From a virus, in IMG/VR virus record IMGVR_UViG_3300030085_002066, positions 1-28,509 of that record: 28,509 nucleotides of DNA; one strand, given 5' to 3'. Below the pieces are notes generated by a model. It made no database searches and had not been told where the DNA came from. It saw nothing but the letters and a program-made list of their open reading frames with translations. Within the stretch, counting starts at the first letter, position 1. Every line of letters starts with the position of its first letter. The translations under genes were made by a program, and so were the position numbers. This document shows positions 16,118-22,517 of the stretch, piece after piece.

Positions 16118-17017
16118 ATGGCACTTAATCTTTCCGAGGCTAAAAAGCACTCTCGGAACCCACAGGAACTGGCAATCGTAACCGAATTAGCTGCCGGTCC
16201 TCTCCTGTCGGTTCTCCCCTTCCGCGAAATTCAGGGCAACGGTCTGTTCTGGAAGCGTGAAGAGAATCTCGGCGACGTTGGTTTCCGTAACTACAACGCT
16301 AGCTATACCGAAAGCTACGCTGAAGTTAGCCAGCACTCTGAGAGTCTGCGCCTTTTCGGCGGTGATATCAAAATTGATAAAGCCATCCTCGACCTTGAAG
16401 GTAACGATTCTCGCGCCTATCAGGTTCAGTCCAAGACTCGCGCAATGCGTCTGTCCTGGGAGTCCCTGTTCATTAATGGCGATTCGAACCAGTCTCCTTC
16501 CGAGTTCGACGGTCTGGCTGCTCGCTTACCTGCTGCTGACCACGCTACCAACTCTCAGGTGATCCGCAACAGCTCTTCTGCTGCTACTCTGGATCTCGGC
16601 GCTCTCGACGAAGCCATTGATGCTGTGGATGCCAACGGCGGCACCAAGTATCTGGTGATGTCTAAGTCTGCACGTCGTCACCTGACCACCAAGGCTCGCG
16701 CTTCCGCTCAGATCGACATCGCTCGTAACGAGTTCGGCTACCAGCAAATGGTGTATGCCGGTCTGCCTGTGATCGAACTGGATCGCGACCATCAGAACGC
16801 TGCAATCCTCGACAGCACTGTCGCTGATCAGTCCATCTACGTTGTAACCTTCGGCAACGACACCCTGACCGGTATCCAGAACGGCGGTATTCAGGTCCGT
16901 GACCTGGGTGAGTCCACGACTTCTCCTCAAGTCATCGTTCGTGTTGAGTGGTATTGCGGTTTAGCTCTGGTTAACGGCCGTGCAGTTGCTCGCCTGACCA
17001 ACGTTGACGCCAGCTGA
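16118..17017 (+). CDS. Major capsid protein, HK97 fold
   Basis: A 299-residue protein with an AAGGAG ribosome site 5 bases before ATG 16118. It fits HK97-fold capsid proteins of this size class: an N-terminal helix and arm, an E-loop-like segment (~45-75), a SWESLFINGD segment, the P-domain helix (LDLGALDEAIDAV), and a C-terminal A-domain with FGYQQMVYAGLPVIELD, SIYVVTFGNDTLTGIQNGG, VRDLGE and RVEWYCGLALVNGRAVARL. These last blocks are typical of phage coat proteins. Codon use is strongly biased to C-ending and CTG/CGT codons, as in the tube and decoration-like genes. Scaffold lies upstream and strong terminators lie on both sides. The gene sits downstream of the tape measure and tip genes, which is an unusual order. 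Confidence 0.9.
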   Translation: MALNLSEAKKHSRNPQELAIVTELAAGPLLSVLPFREIQGNGLFWKREENLGDVGFRNYNASYTESYAEVSQHSESLRLFGGDIKIDKAILDLEGNDSRAYQVQSKTRAMRLSWESLFINGDSNQSPSEFDGLAARLPAADHATNSQVIRNSSSAATLDLGALDEAIDAVDANGGTKYLVMSKSARRHLTTKARASAQIDIARNEFGYQQMVYAGLPVIELDRDHQNAAILDSTVADQSIYVVTFGNDTLTGIQNGGIQVRDLGESTTSPQVIVRVEWYCGLALVNGRAVARLTNVDAS

Positions 17018-17048
17018 TAACTAGCTATCTTTAATCTGGAAAAGCACA

Positions 17049-17076
17049 AGAGAGGGGTCGCACCCTCTCTTTTTTT
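17049..17076 (+). terminator. Strong rho-independent terminator after the capsid gene
   Basis: AGAGAGGG (17049-17056) pairs perfectly with CCCTCTCT (17063-17070) around a 6-base loop, followed by an uninterrupted T run to 17076. Confidence 0.93.
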
Positions 17077-17080
17077 GCCT

Positions 17081-17126
17081 GTTGGGAACTCTAATACAGA
17101 ACCGAGTCGTCATCTGTTGGACGCAG
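17081..17126 (+). promoter_or_regulatory. Candidate promoter/leader of the decoration-like gene
   Basis: GTTGGGAA (17081-17088) repeats the block before the capsid gene and is followed by TCTAAT (17090-17095), a -10-like hexamer also found before the tape measure gene. GGGAACTCTAAT also resembles the GGAAYACTAG motif. A weak hairpin CGTC/GACG lies downstream. There is no Shine-Dalgarno sequence before ATG 17152. Confidence 0.4.
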
Positions 17127-17151
17127 GTTTTAGATCTTTCTTTTTTTAATC

Positions 17152-17502
17152 ATGGCCGCACGTTCTTCGGGAATGTTTCCCCGCGAGAAGTTTGATATTG
17201 ACGCAGACTTCCTCGTTACCGCTTCTGATGCCGCAGCTCCTGTCACTCTGAAGTTCATCAAAACCATCCGCGTTGGTCTGGTCAACACGACCATCACTGG
17301 CGATGCTACCGTTGTGTTCAACATTGGCGGTCAAGATGTGACCTTCACCGCTACCGATTTTGACGAGAACGGCACTGCTATCGCCCACCTCCGTGGTGCT
17401 CTCTGCGATGCCGACAACAACATCAAGTACACCGCCACTGCTGGCTCTGGCACTGTGTCCGTTGGCACTGCCTTCCTCGATGTCGTCGACAACGTCGCCT
17501 GA
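17152..17502 (+). CDS. Small virion protein, probable capsid decoration protein
   Basis: A 116-residue protein right after the capsid gene with its own leader and terminator. It is Ala, Thr, Val and Asp rich, beta-rich, with one Cys and no membrane segment (MAARSSGMFPREKFDIDADF at the start). Codon use is as biased as in the capsid gene, with almost all C- or G-ending codons. This implies a highly abundant product. Size, position and bias fit a head decoration or stabilisation protein (lambda gpD-like role). No motif proves it; a second abundant tail or fibre component is possible. It lacks a ribosome site and starts after a T-rich stretch. Confidence 0.6.
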   Translation: MAARSSGMFPREKFDIDADFLVTASDAAAPVTLKFIKTIRVGLVNTTITGDATVVFNIGGQDVTFTATDFDENGTAIAHLRGALCDADNNIKYTATAGSGTVSVGTAFLDVVDNVA

Positions 17503-17522
17503 TATCTAATCACTGGAATAAT

Positions 17523-17549
17523 AAGGGTGGCTTTTAGTCACCCTTTTTT
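17523..17549 (+). terminator. Rho-independent terminator after the decoration-like gene
   Basis: AAGGGTG (17523-17529) pairs with CACCCTT (17539-17545) around a 9-base loop and runs into TTTTTT. It ends 3 bases before ATG 17553, so the next gene depends on read-through. A TGGAATAATAA motif copy lies at 17514-17524. Confidence 0.85.
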
Positions 17550-17552
17550 GTT

Positions 17553-17777
17553 ATGCATTTACCTGAGCTGCCAACCATCTTCGTCAAGGGTGACGAGGAA
17601 CGCAAAGCATATTTCACCATTCAAGCCAAAGAACTTCTTGCTGCTGGCTGGAAAGTCAAAGGAACTGAAGAGGTTGTTGAAGAGAAGGTTGAAGAAAAGC
17701 CTGCTCCTAAACCTAAGGCACGTCGAGTCGCTAAAAAGCCTGTTGAGACTTCCGAACCTGAGGCTACTGAAGAATGA
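17553..17777 (+). CDS. Small charged protein of unknown function
   Basis: A 74-residue protein starting 3 bases after a terminator T run. The N-terminal ~40 residues (LPELPTIFVKGDEERKAYFT, then a helix ending AAGWK) look compact. The rest is a disordered Lys/Glu/Pro-rich tail with EEKVEEKPAPKPKARR. Its stop overlaps the next start (ATGA). Similar short proteins with charged tails are common near capsid genes of marine phages, but I cannot name a function. A minor head or head-completion role is possible from position. Confidence 0.55.
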   Translation: MHLPELPTIFVKGDEERKAYFTIQAKELLAAGWKVKGTEEVVEEKVEEKPAPKPKARRVAKKPVETSEPEATEE

Positions 17778-17959
17778 ACGACGATATACAGTATCTGAAG
17801 GGTCCGCGTTACATTGATGGCGTCAATATTGATGCTGATATCGTTGCAGCACATCCTAAAGTTATTGTTCGTCAAATTGATGACCCTGTCAATGACGGTA
17901 GTCTTGGTCAGCCTGCATACGCTCCAGGATCTCGGAATTTAGACGGGTCTCCGTTGTAA
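17774..17959 (+). CDS. Small protein of unknown function
   Basis: A 61-residue acidic protein coupled to the upstream gene by a 4-base overlap. It contains GPRYIDGVNIDADIVAAHPK and ends in a Gly/Asn/Pro-rich, probably flexible segment. No membrane segment or known motif. It belongs to the run of small genes between the capsid and fibre modules. Function unknown. Confidence 0.5.
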   Translation: MNDDIQYLKGPRYIDGVNIDADIVAAHPKVIVRQIDDPVNDGSLGQPAYAPGSRNLDGSPL

Positions 17960-17989
17960 AGCGGAAAACTATTACGATGCAGGGGACCA

Positions 17990-18148
17990 ATGGCAATGTC
18001 ATTATCGATTGCCAGGCAACTGGGCAAGTCGAAAGCCAAAAAAGGCAAAGTTATTAGTGAATACGGTGGCAAGGCATCGCCTGTCAGCAAGAAAACTCGT
18101 AGTGGGGCAACTGGTCGCTTGAAGCGAGGCAAGAAGAATGGCCGCTAA
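17990..18148 (+). CDS. Very small, highly basic protein
   Basis: A 52-residue open frame with a strong ribosome site (AGGGGA, 3 bases before ATG 17990). The product starts MAMSLSIARQLGKSKAKKGK and ends RLKRGKKNGR, with about 17 Lys or Arg and almost no acidic residues. It overlaps the start of the next, also very basic, gene by 11 bases. Overlap, ribosome site and matching composition support it as real. A nucleic-acid-binding or internal virion role is possible. A shorter alternative frame from ATG 17977 (about 26 codons) is less convincing. Confidence 0.55.
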   Translation: MAMSLSIARQLGKSKAKKGKVISEYGGKASPVSKKTRSGATGRLKRGKKNGR

Positions 18149-18431
18149 GGGACGCACTGCCAAATTTTACGCTGCAAATCCTGAAGCGTATAAGAAGAAA
18201 CTTGCTTATGATAAAAAACGGAATGCCAAGCCCGAACAAAAGAAATACAGGGCGGAATTAGCGCGTGAACGCAGGGCTCGTGGAATCATGGGTAAGGGAG
18301 GTAAGGATGTAAGTCATACTGCCGGCGGTGGATACAAATTAGAAGATCCGAAAAAGAACCGAGCACGAAACGGTCACGGCAAAAACGGTAGGCTTGCGCC
18401 AGGTAAAGGCACGAAAAAAGCTAAACGCTAA
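18138..18431 (+). CDS. Conserved basic protein of marine-phage type, function unknown
   Basis: A 97-residue protein with a large excess of Lys and Arg. It reads AKFYAANPEAYKKKLAYDKK, a Glu/Arg-rich helix with RAELARERRARG, then IMGKGGKDVSHT and a C-terminal KKNRARNGHGKNGRLAPGK block. I recall this pattern (FYxxNPEAxxKKLxYDK ... GKDVSH ... NRARNG) from small proteins in many marine tailed phages, though no function is known to me. Strong positive charge suggests DNA or RNA contact, perhaps inside the head. It is coupled to both neighbours (11-base overlap upstream, TAATG downstream). Confidence 0.6.
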   Translation: MAAKGRTAKFYAANPEAYKKKLAYDKKRNAKPEQKKYRAELARERRARGIMGKGGKDVSHTAGGGYKLEDPKKNRARNGHGKNGRLAPGKGTKKAKR

Positions 18432-19252
18432 TGGCTGTAAAGATTACATCTGCCGATTCAATCCGCAAGGCGATTGTCAACGATGCGCTGCTTCGCGAGT
18501 TATTTGACACGGTAGAAGTTAATCGTAGTGGCATGGCACCCATTGGCATGGGTCCAACAATTGGTATTCTTGGCTTGCCGGCAATAGATGGATTTGAGGC
18601 CACTTGGTCTTTACAATTCTTAGGCTTAACATCTGGAGAAACAAGGCAAGTCATCGAGATCTTTTCTCGGATATTTCCAGGCTCAGTATTCAAAAAAAGC
18701 AATGAGATTGTTGTCGTAGAAATCTTTTCGCTAGTTACAAAGGAAGTCCTTGATGCAGTTAAGGAGCAGCAAGACATTGCTCGGCAGGAGCAAAAAGAAC
18801 GCGAACTAGATTCAGCAATACGCTATGCGTCGAATGTCAAGGATGGCAAGTCTGGGGCCAGGGGTGAACGTGGTGAGCAAGGATTGCGTGGTGAGCGCGG
18901 TCTTGTGGGGCCGCCAGGTAGGGATGGAAGGGACTTAGACGCAACATCTGTTTCGCTTGGTGATTTAAATGGCGTATTTATTGCTGAGCCCAAGGTTGGT
19001 CATGTTCTGACTTGGGATGGCAGCTCATGGGTTGCATTATTTGTGCCGCAAGTTCACAAGGTTGCCGGTGGAGGTGGTGGCATATCAGAGGCTCCTTTAG
19101 ATGGAGAGACTTATGTAAGAAGAAATGGAGATTGGTTTAAGTTGAGCGATGCCTTGAATGCACTATCAAACCTGGATGGAGGCGACTTCGACACTGCGTC
19201 TTCAAATGCAAGCCAAATTCTTAGTGGAGCAGACGCGGGATCCTTTGACTAA
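18431..19252 (+). CDS. Collagen-like tail fibre protein
   Basis: A 273-residue protein. Residues 1-110 form an alpha/beta N-terminal domain of unknown fold, followed by a charged helix (~105-130). Residues 139-168 are ten uninterrupted Gly-X-Y triplets rich in Arg and Glu (for example GERGEQGLRGERG) with a GPPG triplet, which should form a collagen-like triple helix and make the protein trimeric. After it come VGHVLTWDGSSWVALF, a motif common in fibre proteins, and a Gly-rich linker. The C-terminus has LDGGDFDT and ends in ADAGSFD, motifs related to those ending the next two fibre genes. The ATG overlaps the previous stop (TAATG). Likely a slender virion fibre or appendage. Confidence 0.7.
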   Translation: MAVKITSADSIRKAIVNDALLRELFDTVEVNRSGMAPIGMGPTIGILGLPAIDGFEATWSLQFLGLTSGETRQVIEIFSRIFPGSVFKKSNEIVVVEIFSLVTKEVLDAVKEQQDIARQEQKERELDSAIRYASNVKDGKSGARGERGEQGLRGERGLVGPPGRDGRDLDATSVSLGDLNGVFIAEPKVGHVLTWDGSSWVALFVPQVHKVAGGGGGISEAPLDGETYVRRNGDWFKLSDALNALSNLDGGDFDTASSNASQILSGADAGSFD

Positions 19253-19267
19253 GGAATACTAGTCTAG
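19251..19267 (+). repeat. 17-bp direct repeat / late motif (right copy)
   Basis: AAGGAATACTAGTCTAG, identical to 13136-13152. It overlaps the last bases of the collagen-like gene and lies 13 bases before ATG 19281, which has no other ribosome site. Likely a promoter or recombination joint. Confidence 0.6.
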
Positions 19268-19280
19268 AAATTTTCAGACG

Positions 19281-20678
19281 ATGCCAACCCCTGCTAATAG
19301 AGCCAAGATTCAATTAGTTCGGGGTTCGTTTAGCAACATCTCGGCAAGTATTTCAGATCTAGTTGATGGCGAACTTTGTTACGCCAAGGATCAGAATCGT
19401 TTGTACATGGTAGAGGGTACTACCCTTACACAAGTAGAAGCAGATGCAGAAGGAATAGAAGATGCGATTGCCGCAGCATTAGCTGGTGGTACTGGGATTG
19501 GTGTTACATACGATGATCCAAACGATACCATTACAGTTGCGCTTTCAGACACTGCTGTAACGCCTGCTCAATACGGATCGTCTAGTGCGATACCGATTAT
19601 TACTGTTGACCAGCAGGGGCGGATCACTGCAGCCAGCACTACATCTATCGATACAGATGTACTGTTGCTGTCTGTACATAATCAAAGCGGTGCAACAATT
19701 AATAAAGGGGATGTTGTTTATGTATCAGGGACACACAGCTCTGGCAAACCAATCATTCAATTAGCTGATAACAATGGTTCCAATACTTATCCAGCAATTG
19801 GATTAGTACATGCTGATATTGCTAACGGCGCTGACGGAAATGTAATTATTAGCGGTCAACTTACTAATGTTGACACTAGTAGTTTTAGTGCAGGAGATGC
19901 ACTTTATTTGCATTCCACTGCCGGCGAGCTAACGGCAACACGTCCAACTGCAGCGACTGATAAGGTTCAGAAGGTTGGTCTAGTTACTAGATCACATGCC
20001 AGTAACGGCAGCATCTTGATCATTGGTGCTGGTCGCACTAATGATGTAAATAACGAGATTACTGCACTTACTGGCGTTGCATTAAATGCAAGCGACTTAG
20101 GCACTTTTACTGGGTCCATTATTACTGATAGCAGCAGCATCAAGACTGCTCTGCAAGAACTAGAAACAAAAGCTGAAACTGCAGTTGTTAATGCTGATAT
20201 TTCAGCAACTGCTGAGATAGCTGTAAGCAAATTAGCCAATGGTTCCGCAAGGCAACTGCTGCAGACTTCGGCAAATGGTAATGACGTTGAATTCACTAGC
20301 AATATTGATGTCCCTGGAACTCTTGACGTAACAGGTAATGCAACTTTTGATCAGGCTGTAACAATTACGGGCAATTTAACTGTCAATGGTACGACCACAA
20401 CTATCGACTCTACGACATTAGTTGTTGAAGATCGAAATATTGAATTAGGCACTGTAGGAACTCCTACTGATTCGACTGCCGACGGTGGTGGTTTAACATT
20501 GAGAGGATCCACCGACAAAACTATCAACTGGGTTGATTCTACAGACGCCTGGACTTTAAGCGAGCACGTTAATATTGCAGACACAAAAGAATATCGAATG
20601 AACGGGACTGCAGTGTTAGCATACAGCGGTTCAGATAAGATTTTAGACAACGTAATTGTCGACGGCGGAACTTATTAA
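19281..20678 (+). CDS. Tail fibre protein with Mtd-type N-terminal anchor
   Basis: A 465-residue protein starting MPTPANRAKIQLVRGSFSNI. Residues 1-55 are an anchor domain related to those at 13169, 20743 and 21993, with the conserved VDGELCYAKDQNRLYMVEG stretch. Residues ~90-125 hold one copy of the TAVTPAQYG...ITVDQQGRITAAS repeat found four times in the next gene. The middle (~130-245) is a beta-rich domain with INKGDVVYVSG. The end carries the fibre-shaft motif LTVNGTTTTIDSTTLVVEDRNIELG known from cyanophage and other marine fibres. The protein ends in VDGGTY. It has no C-terminal S74-type chaperone domain, so trimer folding must rely on other factors. Likely receptor-binding or side fibre. 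Confidence 0.7.
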   Translation: MPTPANRAKIQLVRGSFSNISASISDLVDGELCYAKDQNRLYMVEGTTLTQVEADAEGIEDAIAAALAGGTGIGVTYDDPNDTITVALSDTAVTPAQYGSSSAIPIITVDQQGRITAASTTSIDTDVLLLSVHNQSGATINKGDVVYVSGTHSSGKPIIQLADNNGSNTYPAIGLVHADIANGADGNVIISGQLTNVDTSSFSAGDALYLHSTAGELTATRPTAATDKVQKVGLVTRSHASNGSILIIGAGRTNDVNNEITALTGVALNASDLGTFTGSIITDSSSIKTALQELETKAETAVVNADISATAEIAVSKLANGSARQLLQTSANGNDVEFTSNIDVPGTLDVTGNATFDQAVTITGNLTVNGTTTTIDSTTLVVEDRNIELGTVGTPTDSTADGGGLTLRGSTDKTINWVDSTDAWTLSEHVNIADTKEYRMNGTAVLAYSGSDKILDNVIVDGGTY

Positions 20679-20682
20679 TTGG

Positions 20683-20727
20683 TAGTCTAGATCGCCGTTA
20701 TATAACGGTTTACCGGCCTATATAGGC
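20683..20727 (+). promoter_or_regulatory. Tandem palindromes before a fibre gene
   Basis: After a TAGTCTAG element (20683-20690) come two perfect palindromes: CCGTTATATAACGG (20695-20708) and GCCTATATAGGC (20716-20727). Their centres are 20 bp apart, two helical turns, and both have TATATA-type cores. A third overlapping inverted repeat CGGT-TT-ACCG lies at 20706-20715. The ribosome site AAGGGAG follows before ATG 20743. Candidate operator or promoter. Confidence 0.5.
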
Positions 20728-20742
20728 ACACAAGGGAGCCAC

Positions 20743-21993
20743 ATGGCTAACACCATCAAGCTAAGGCGTTCAGCAACGTCTGGAGCGACTCCTACTACGT
20801 CTCAGCTTGCTCTAGGCGAAGTAGCGATGAACACTTACGATGGTAAGTTGTTCTTAAAAACTGATCAATCAGGTACTGAAGCGATTGTCGAAGTCGGCAG
20901 TGATGCTTCGGCTATTGTCAGTGGCACTTTAGCTGTAGATAGAGGTGGGTCAGGTCAGACCAGCTATACAAACGGTCAATTACTAATTGGTAATAGCACA
21001 GGAAATACACTCAGCAAAGCAACCCTTACGGCAGGCTCTGGCGTTTCGATTACGAACGGCAATGGCAGCATTGAGATCAGTGCCACAGGAGCCGGCGGCA
21101 CCGTAACTAGCGTTAATGTTGCTGGTGGAACCGGCTTGTCATCATCTGGCGGCCCAGTTACTGGCAGCGGAACAATCACCCTTGATCTTGACAACACCGC
21201 AGTAACTGCCGGAAGCTACACCGCAGCCGACATCACCGTTGATGCACAAGGTCGAATCACTGCCGCTTCATCAGGCACGATCGGCACCTCCGAGATTGCC
21301 AACGATGCTGTAACAGCTGATAAATTGGCCAACACGAGTGTCACGGCTGGCAGCTACACAGCGGCAGACATCACTGTTGATGCTCAGGGTCGAATTACTG
21401 CTGCAGCGGCAGGCACAATCGGCACTAGCGAAATTGCTAACGACGCCGTAACGGCTGATAAATTGGCCAACACAAGTGTGACGGCTGGTAGTTATACAGC
21501 TGCTGATATTACGGTTGACGCGCAAGGCAGAATCACCTCTGCAGCATCAGGAACTATTGGAACAAGTGAAATTGCTAACGATGCTGTAACCGCAGATAAA
21601 CTTTCAAACACTTCTGTCACTGCTGGCAGCTATACCTTGAGCAGCATCACAGTTGATGCCCAGGGCAGAATCACAGCGGCGTCTAGCGGCACAGCTGGAA
21701 GTGCAGACAAGATCACAGAGGGCAACACTGAAGCCGAGGTTGTTGATACAGGTTCAAATGGTCATTTTAAAATTAAGACAGAAGGCGTCGAACGTATTAG
21801 AGTAGGACCAGCTGGGCAGATTGGAATTGCTGGGGCTAATTACGGTACAACTGGTCAACTTTTATCTAGCGGAGGGTCTTCAGGTGTCGTAGCCTGGGTC
21901 GATCCTATTATTGTTGTGGATGGAGGGAATTTCGCCACCGGCGGTTCTCTTGCCACTTCATCTACTGCTATTAACGGAGGATTATTCAACTAA
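20743..21993 (+). CDS. Tail fibre protein with 46-residue repeats
   Basis: A 416-residue protein with AAGGGAG before ATG 20743. Residues 1-52 are an anchor domain (IKLRRSATSGATPTTSQLALG...). A Gly/Ser-rich linker with GGTVTSVNVAGGTGL leads to three full and one partial 46-residue repeats (residues ~151-320), each with NTSVTAGSYTAADITVDAQG and IGTSEIANDAVTADKL. A final GNTEAEVVDTGSNGHFKIKT and IRVGPAGQIGIAG segment resembles shaft-end modules of other fibres. It ends with IIVVDGGNFATGG and AINGGLFN, related to the endings of the two previous fibre proteins. Repeats differ mostly at synonymous sites. Likely a long thin fibre whose length depends on repeat number. Confidence 0.7.
   Translation: MANTIKLRRSATSGATPTTSQLALGEVAMNTYDGKLFLKTDQSGTEAIVEVGSDASAIVSGTLAVDRGGSGQTSYTNGQLLIGNSTGNTLSKATLTAGSGVSITNGNGSIEISATGAGGTVTSVNVAGGTGLSSSGGPVTGSGTITLDLDNTAVTAGSYTAADITVDAQGRITAASSGTIGTSEIANDAVTADKLANTSVTAGSYTAADITVDAQGRITAAAAGTIGTSEIANDAVTADKLANTSVTAGSYTAADITVDAQGRITSAASGTIGTSEIANDAVTADKLSNTSVTAGSYTLSSITVDAQGRITAASSGTAGSADKITEGNTEAEVVDTGSNGHFKIKTEGVERIRVGPAGQIGIAGANYGTTGQLLSSGGSSGVVAWVDPIIVVDGGNFATGGSLATSSTAINGGLFN
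21193..21699 (+). repeat. 138-bp coding tandem repeats within the fibre gene
   Basis: Units begin at 21193, 21331, 21469 and 21607, each 138 bp (46 codons); the fourth is partial and diverges after about 93 bp. Proteins of units 1-3 are almost identical while the DNA differs at many third codon positions. A single related copy lies in the neighbouring fibre at 19281. Confidence 0.85.
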
Positions 21994-22517
21994 TGCCAAC
22001 ACCTTCTACCAGAACACCCGTCCGTGTTGCTCGCGGCACTTACAGCAACCTCAACAGCAGCGTTTCTGACCTGCAAGAAGGAGAGGTTTGCTATGCAACT
22101 GATCAAAACAAGATCTATGTAAAAGAAGGCTCATCGCTGATTGAGCAGCCCGGCCTGGAAACGGCGCAGACTTTTACTGCGGCACAGCGTGGCGCAATCT
22201 CAGCCATCAGTGTTGCGTCAAGTGACACAACAAAAACGCTGGATTTTGCTACGGCTAACAACTTTGCGTTGACGATGGCTAACACGTCGTCATGCCAACT
22301 TGCTAATCCGTCAAACTTGACGGCAGGACAAAGCGGTTCAATTTTTGTTGTGCAGGACGGCACGGGAAGCCGTTTGCTGACTTATGGATCGAAATGGTCC
22401 TTTCCTGGCAACGCAGTGCCGACGCTCTCAACTGCTGCATCATCTGTTGATCGTATTGATTACATCGTGCGGTCTACGTCTTCTATCCACGCTGTCTTTA
22501 CCGCTGCTTACCCATGA
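21993..22517 (+). CDS. Short fibre protein with anchor domain
   Basis: A 174-residue protein coupled to the upstream fibre gene (TAATG) and to the adhesin gene downstream (ATGA). Residues 1-55 (MPTPSTRTPVRVARGTYSNL..., LQEGEVCYATDQNKIYVKEG) are a close paralogue of the anchor domain of the 465-residue fibre. The remaining ~115 residues are a compact beta-rich domain with SGSIFVVQDGTGSRLLTYGS, a pattern I know from small C-terminal domains of phage fibres. It may be an adaptor linking the large adhesin that follows, or a short fibre in its own right. Confidence 0.65.
   Translation: MPTPSTRTPVRVARGTYSNLNSSVSDLQEGEVCYATDQNKIYVKEGSSLIEQPGLETAQTFTAAQRGAISAISVASSDTTKTLDFATANNFALTMANTSSCQLANPSNLTAGQSGSIFVVQDGTGSRLLTYGSKWSFPGNAVPTLSTAASSVDRIDYIVRSTSSIHAVFTAAYP

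Noticed and set aside
16526-16930. Reverse-strand 134-codon open frame within the capsid gene
   Set aside because: Same artefact of biased codon use; the forward frame has clear capsid motifs and a ribosome site.
17977-18057. Short frame from ATG 17977 (about 26 codons)
   Set aside because: It lacks a ribosome site, and the overlapping 52-codon frame has AGGGGA placed before its ATG.
21193-21699. CRISPR-like array from regular repeats
   Set aside because: The 138-bp repeats are in-frame coding tandem units with no unique spacers.
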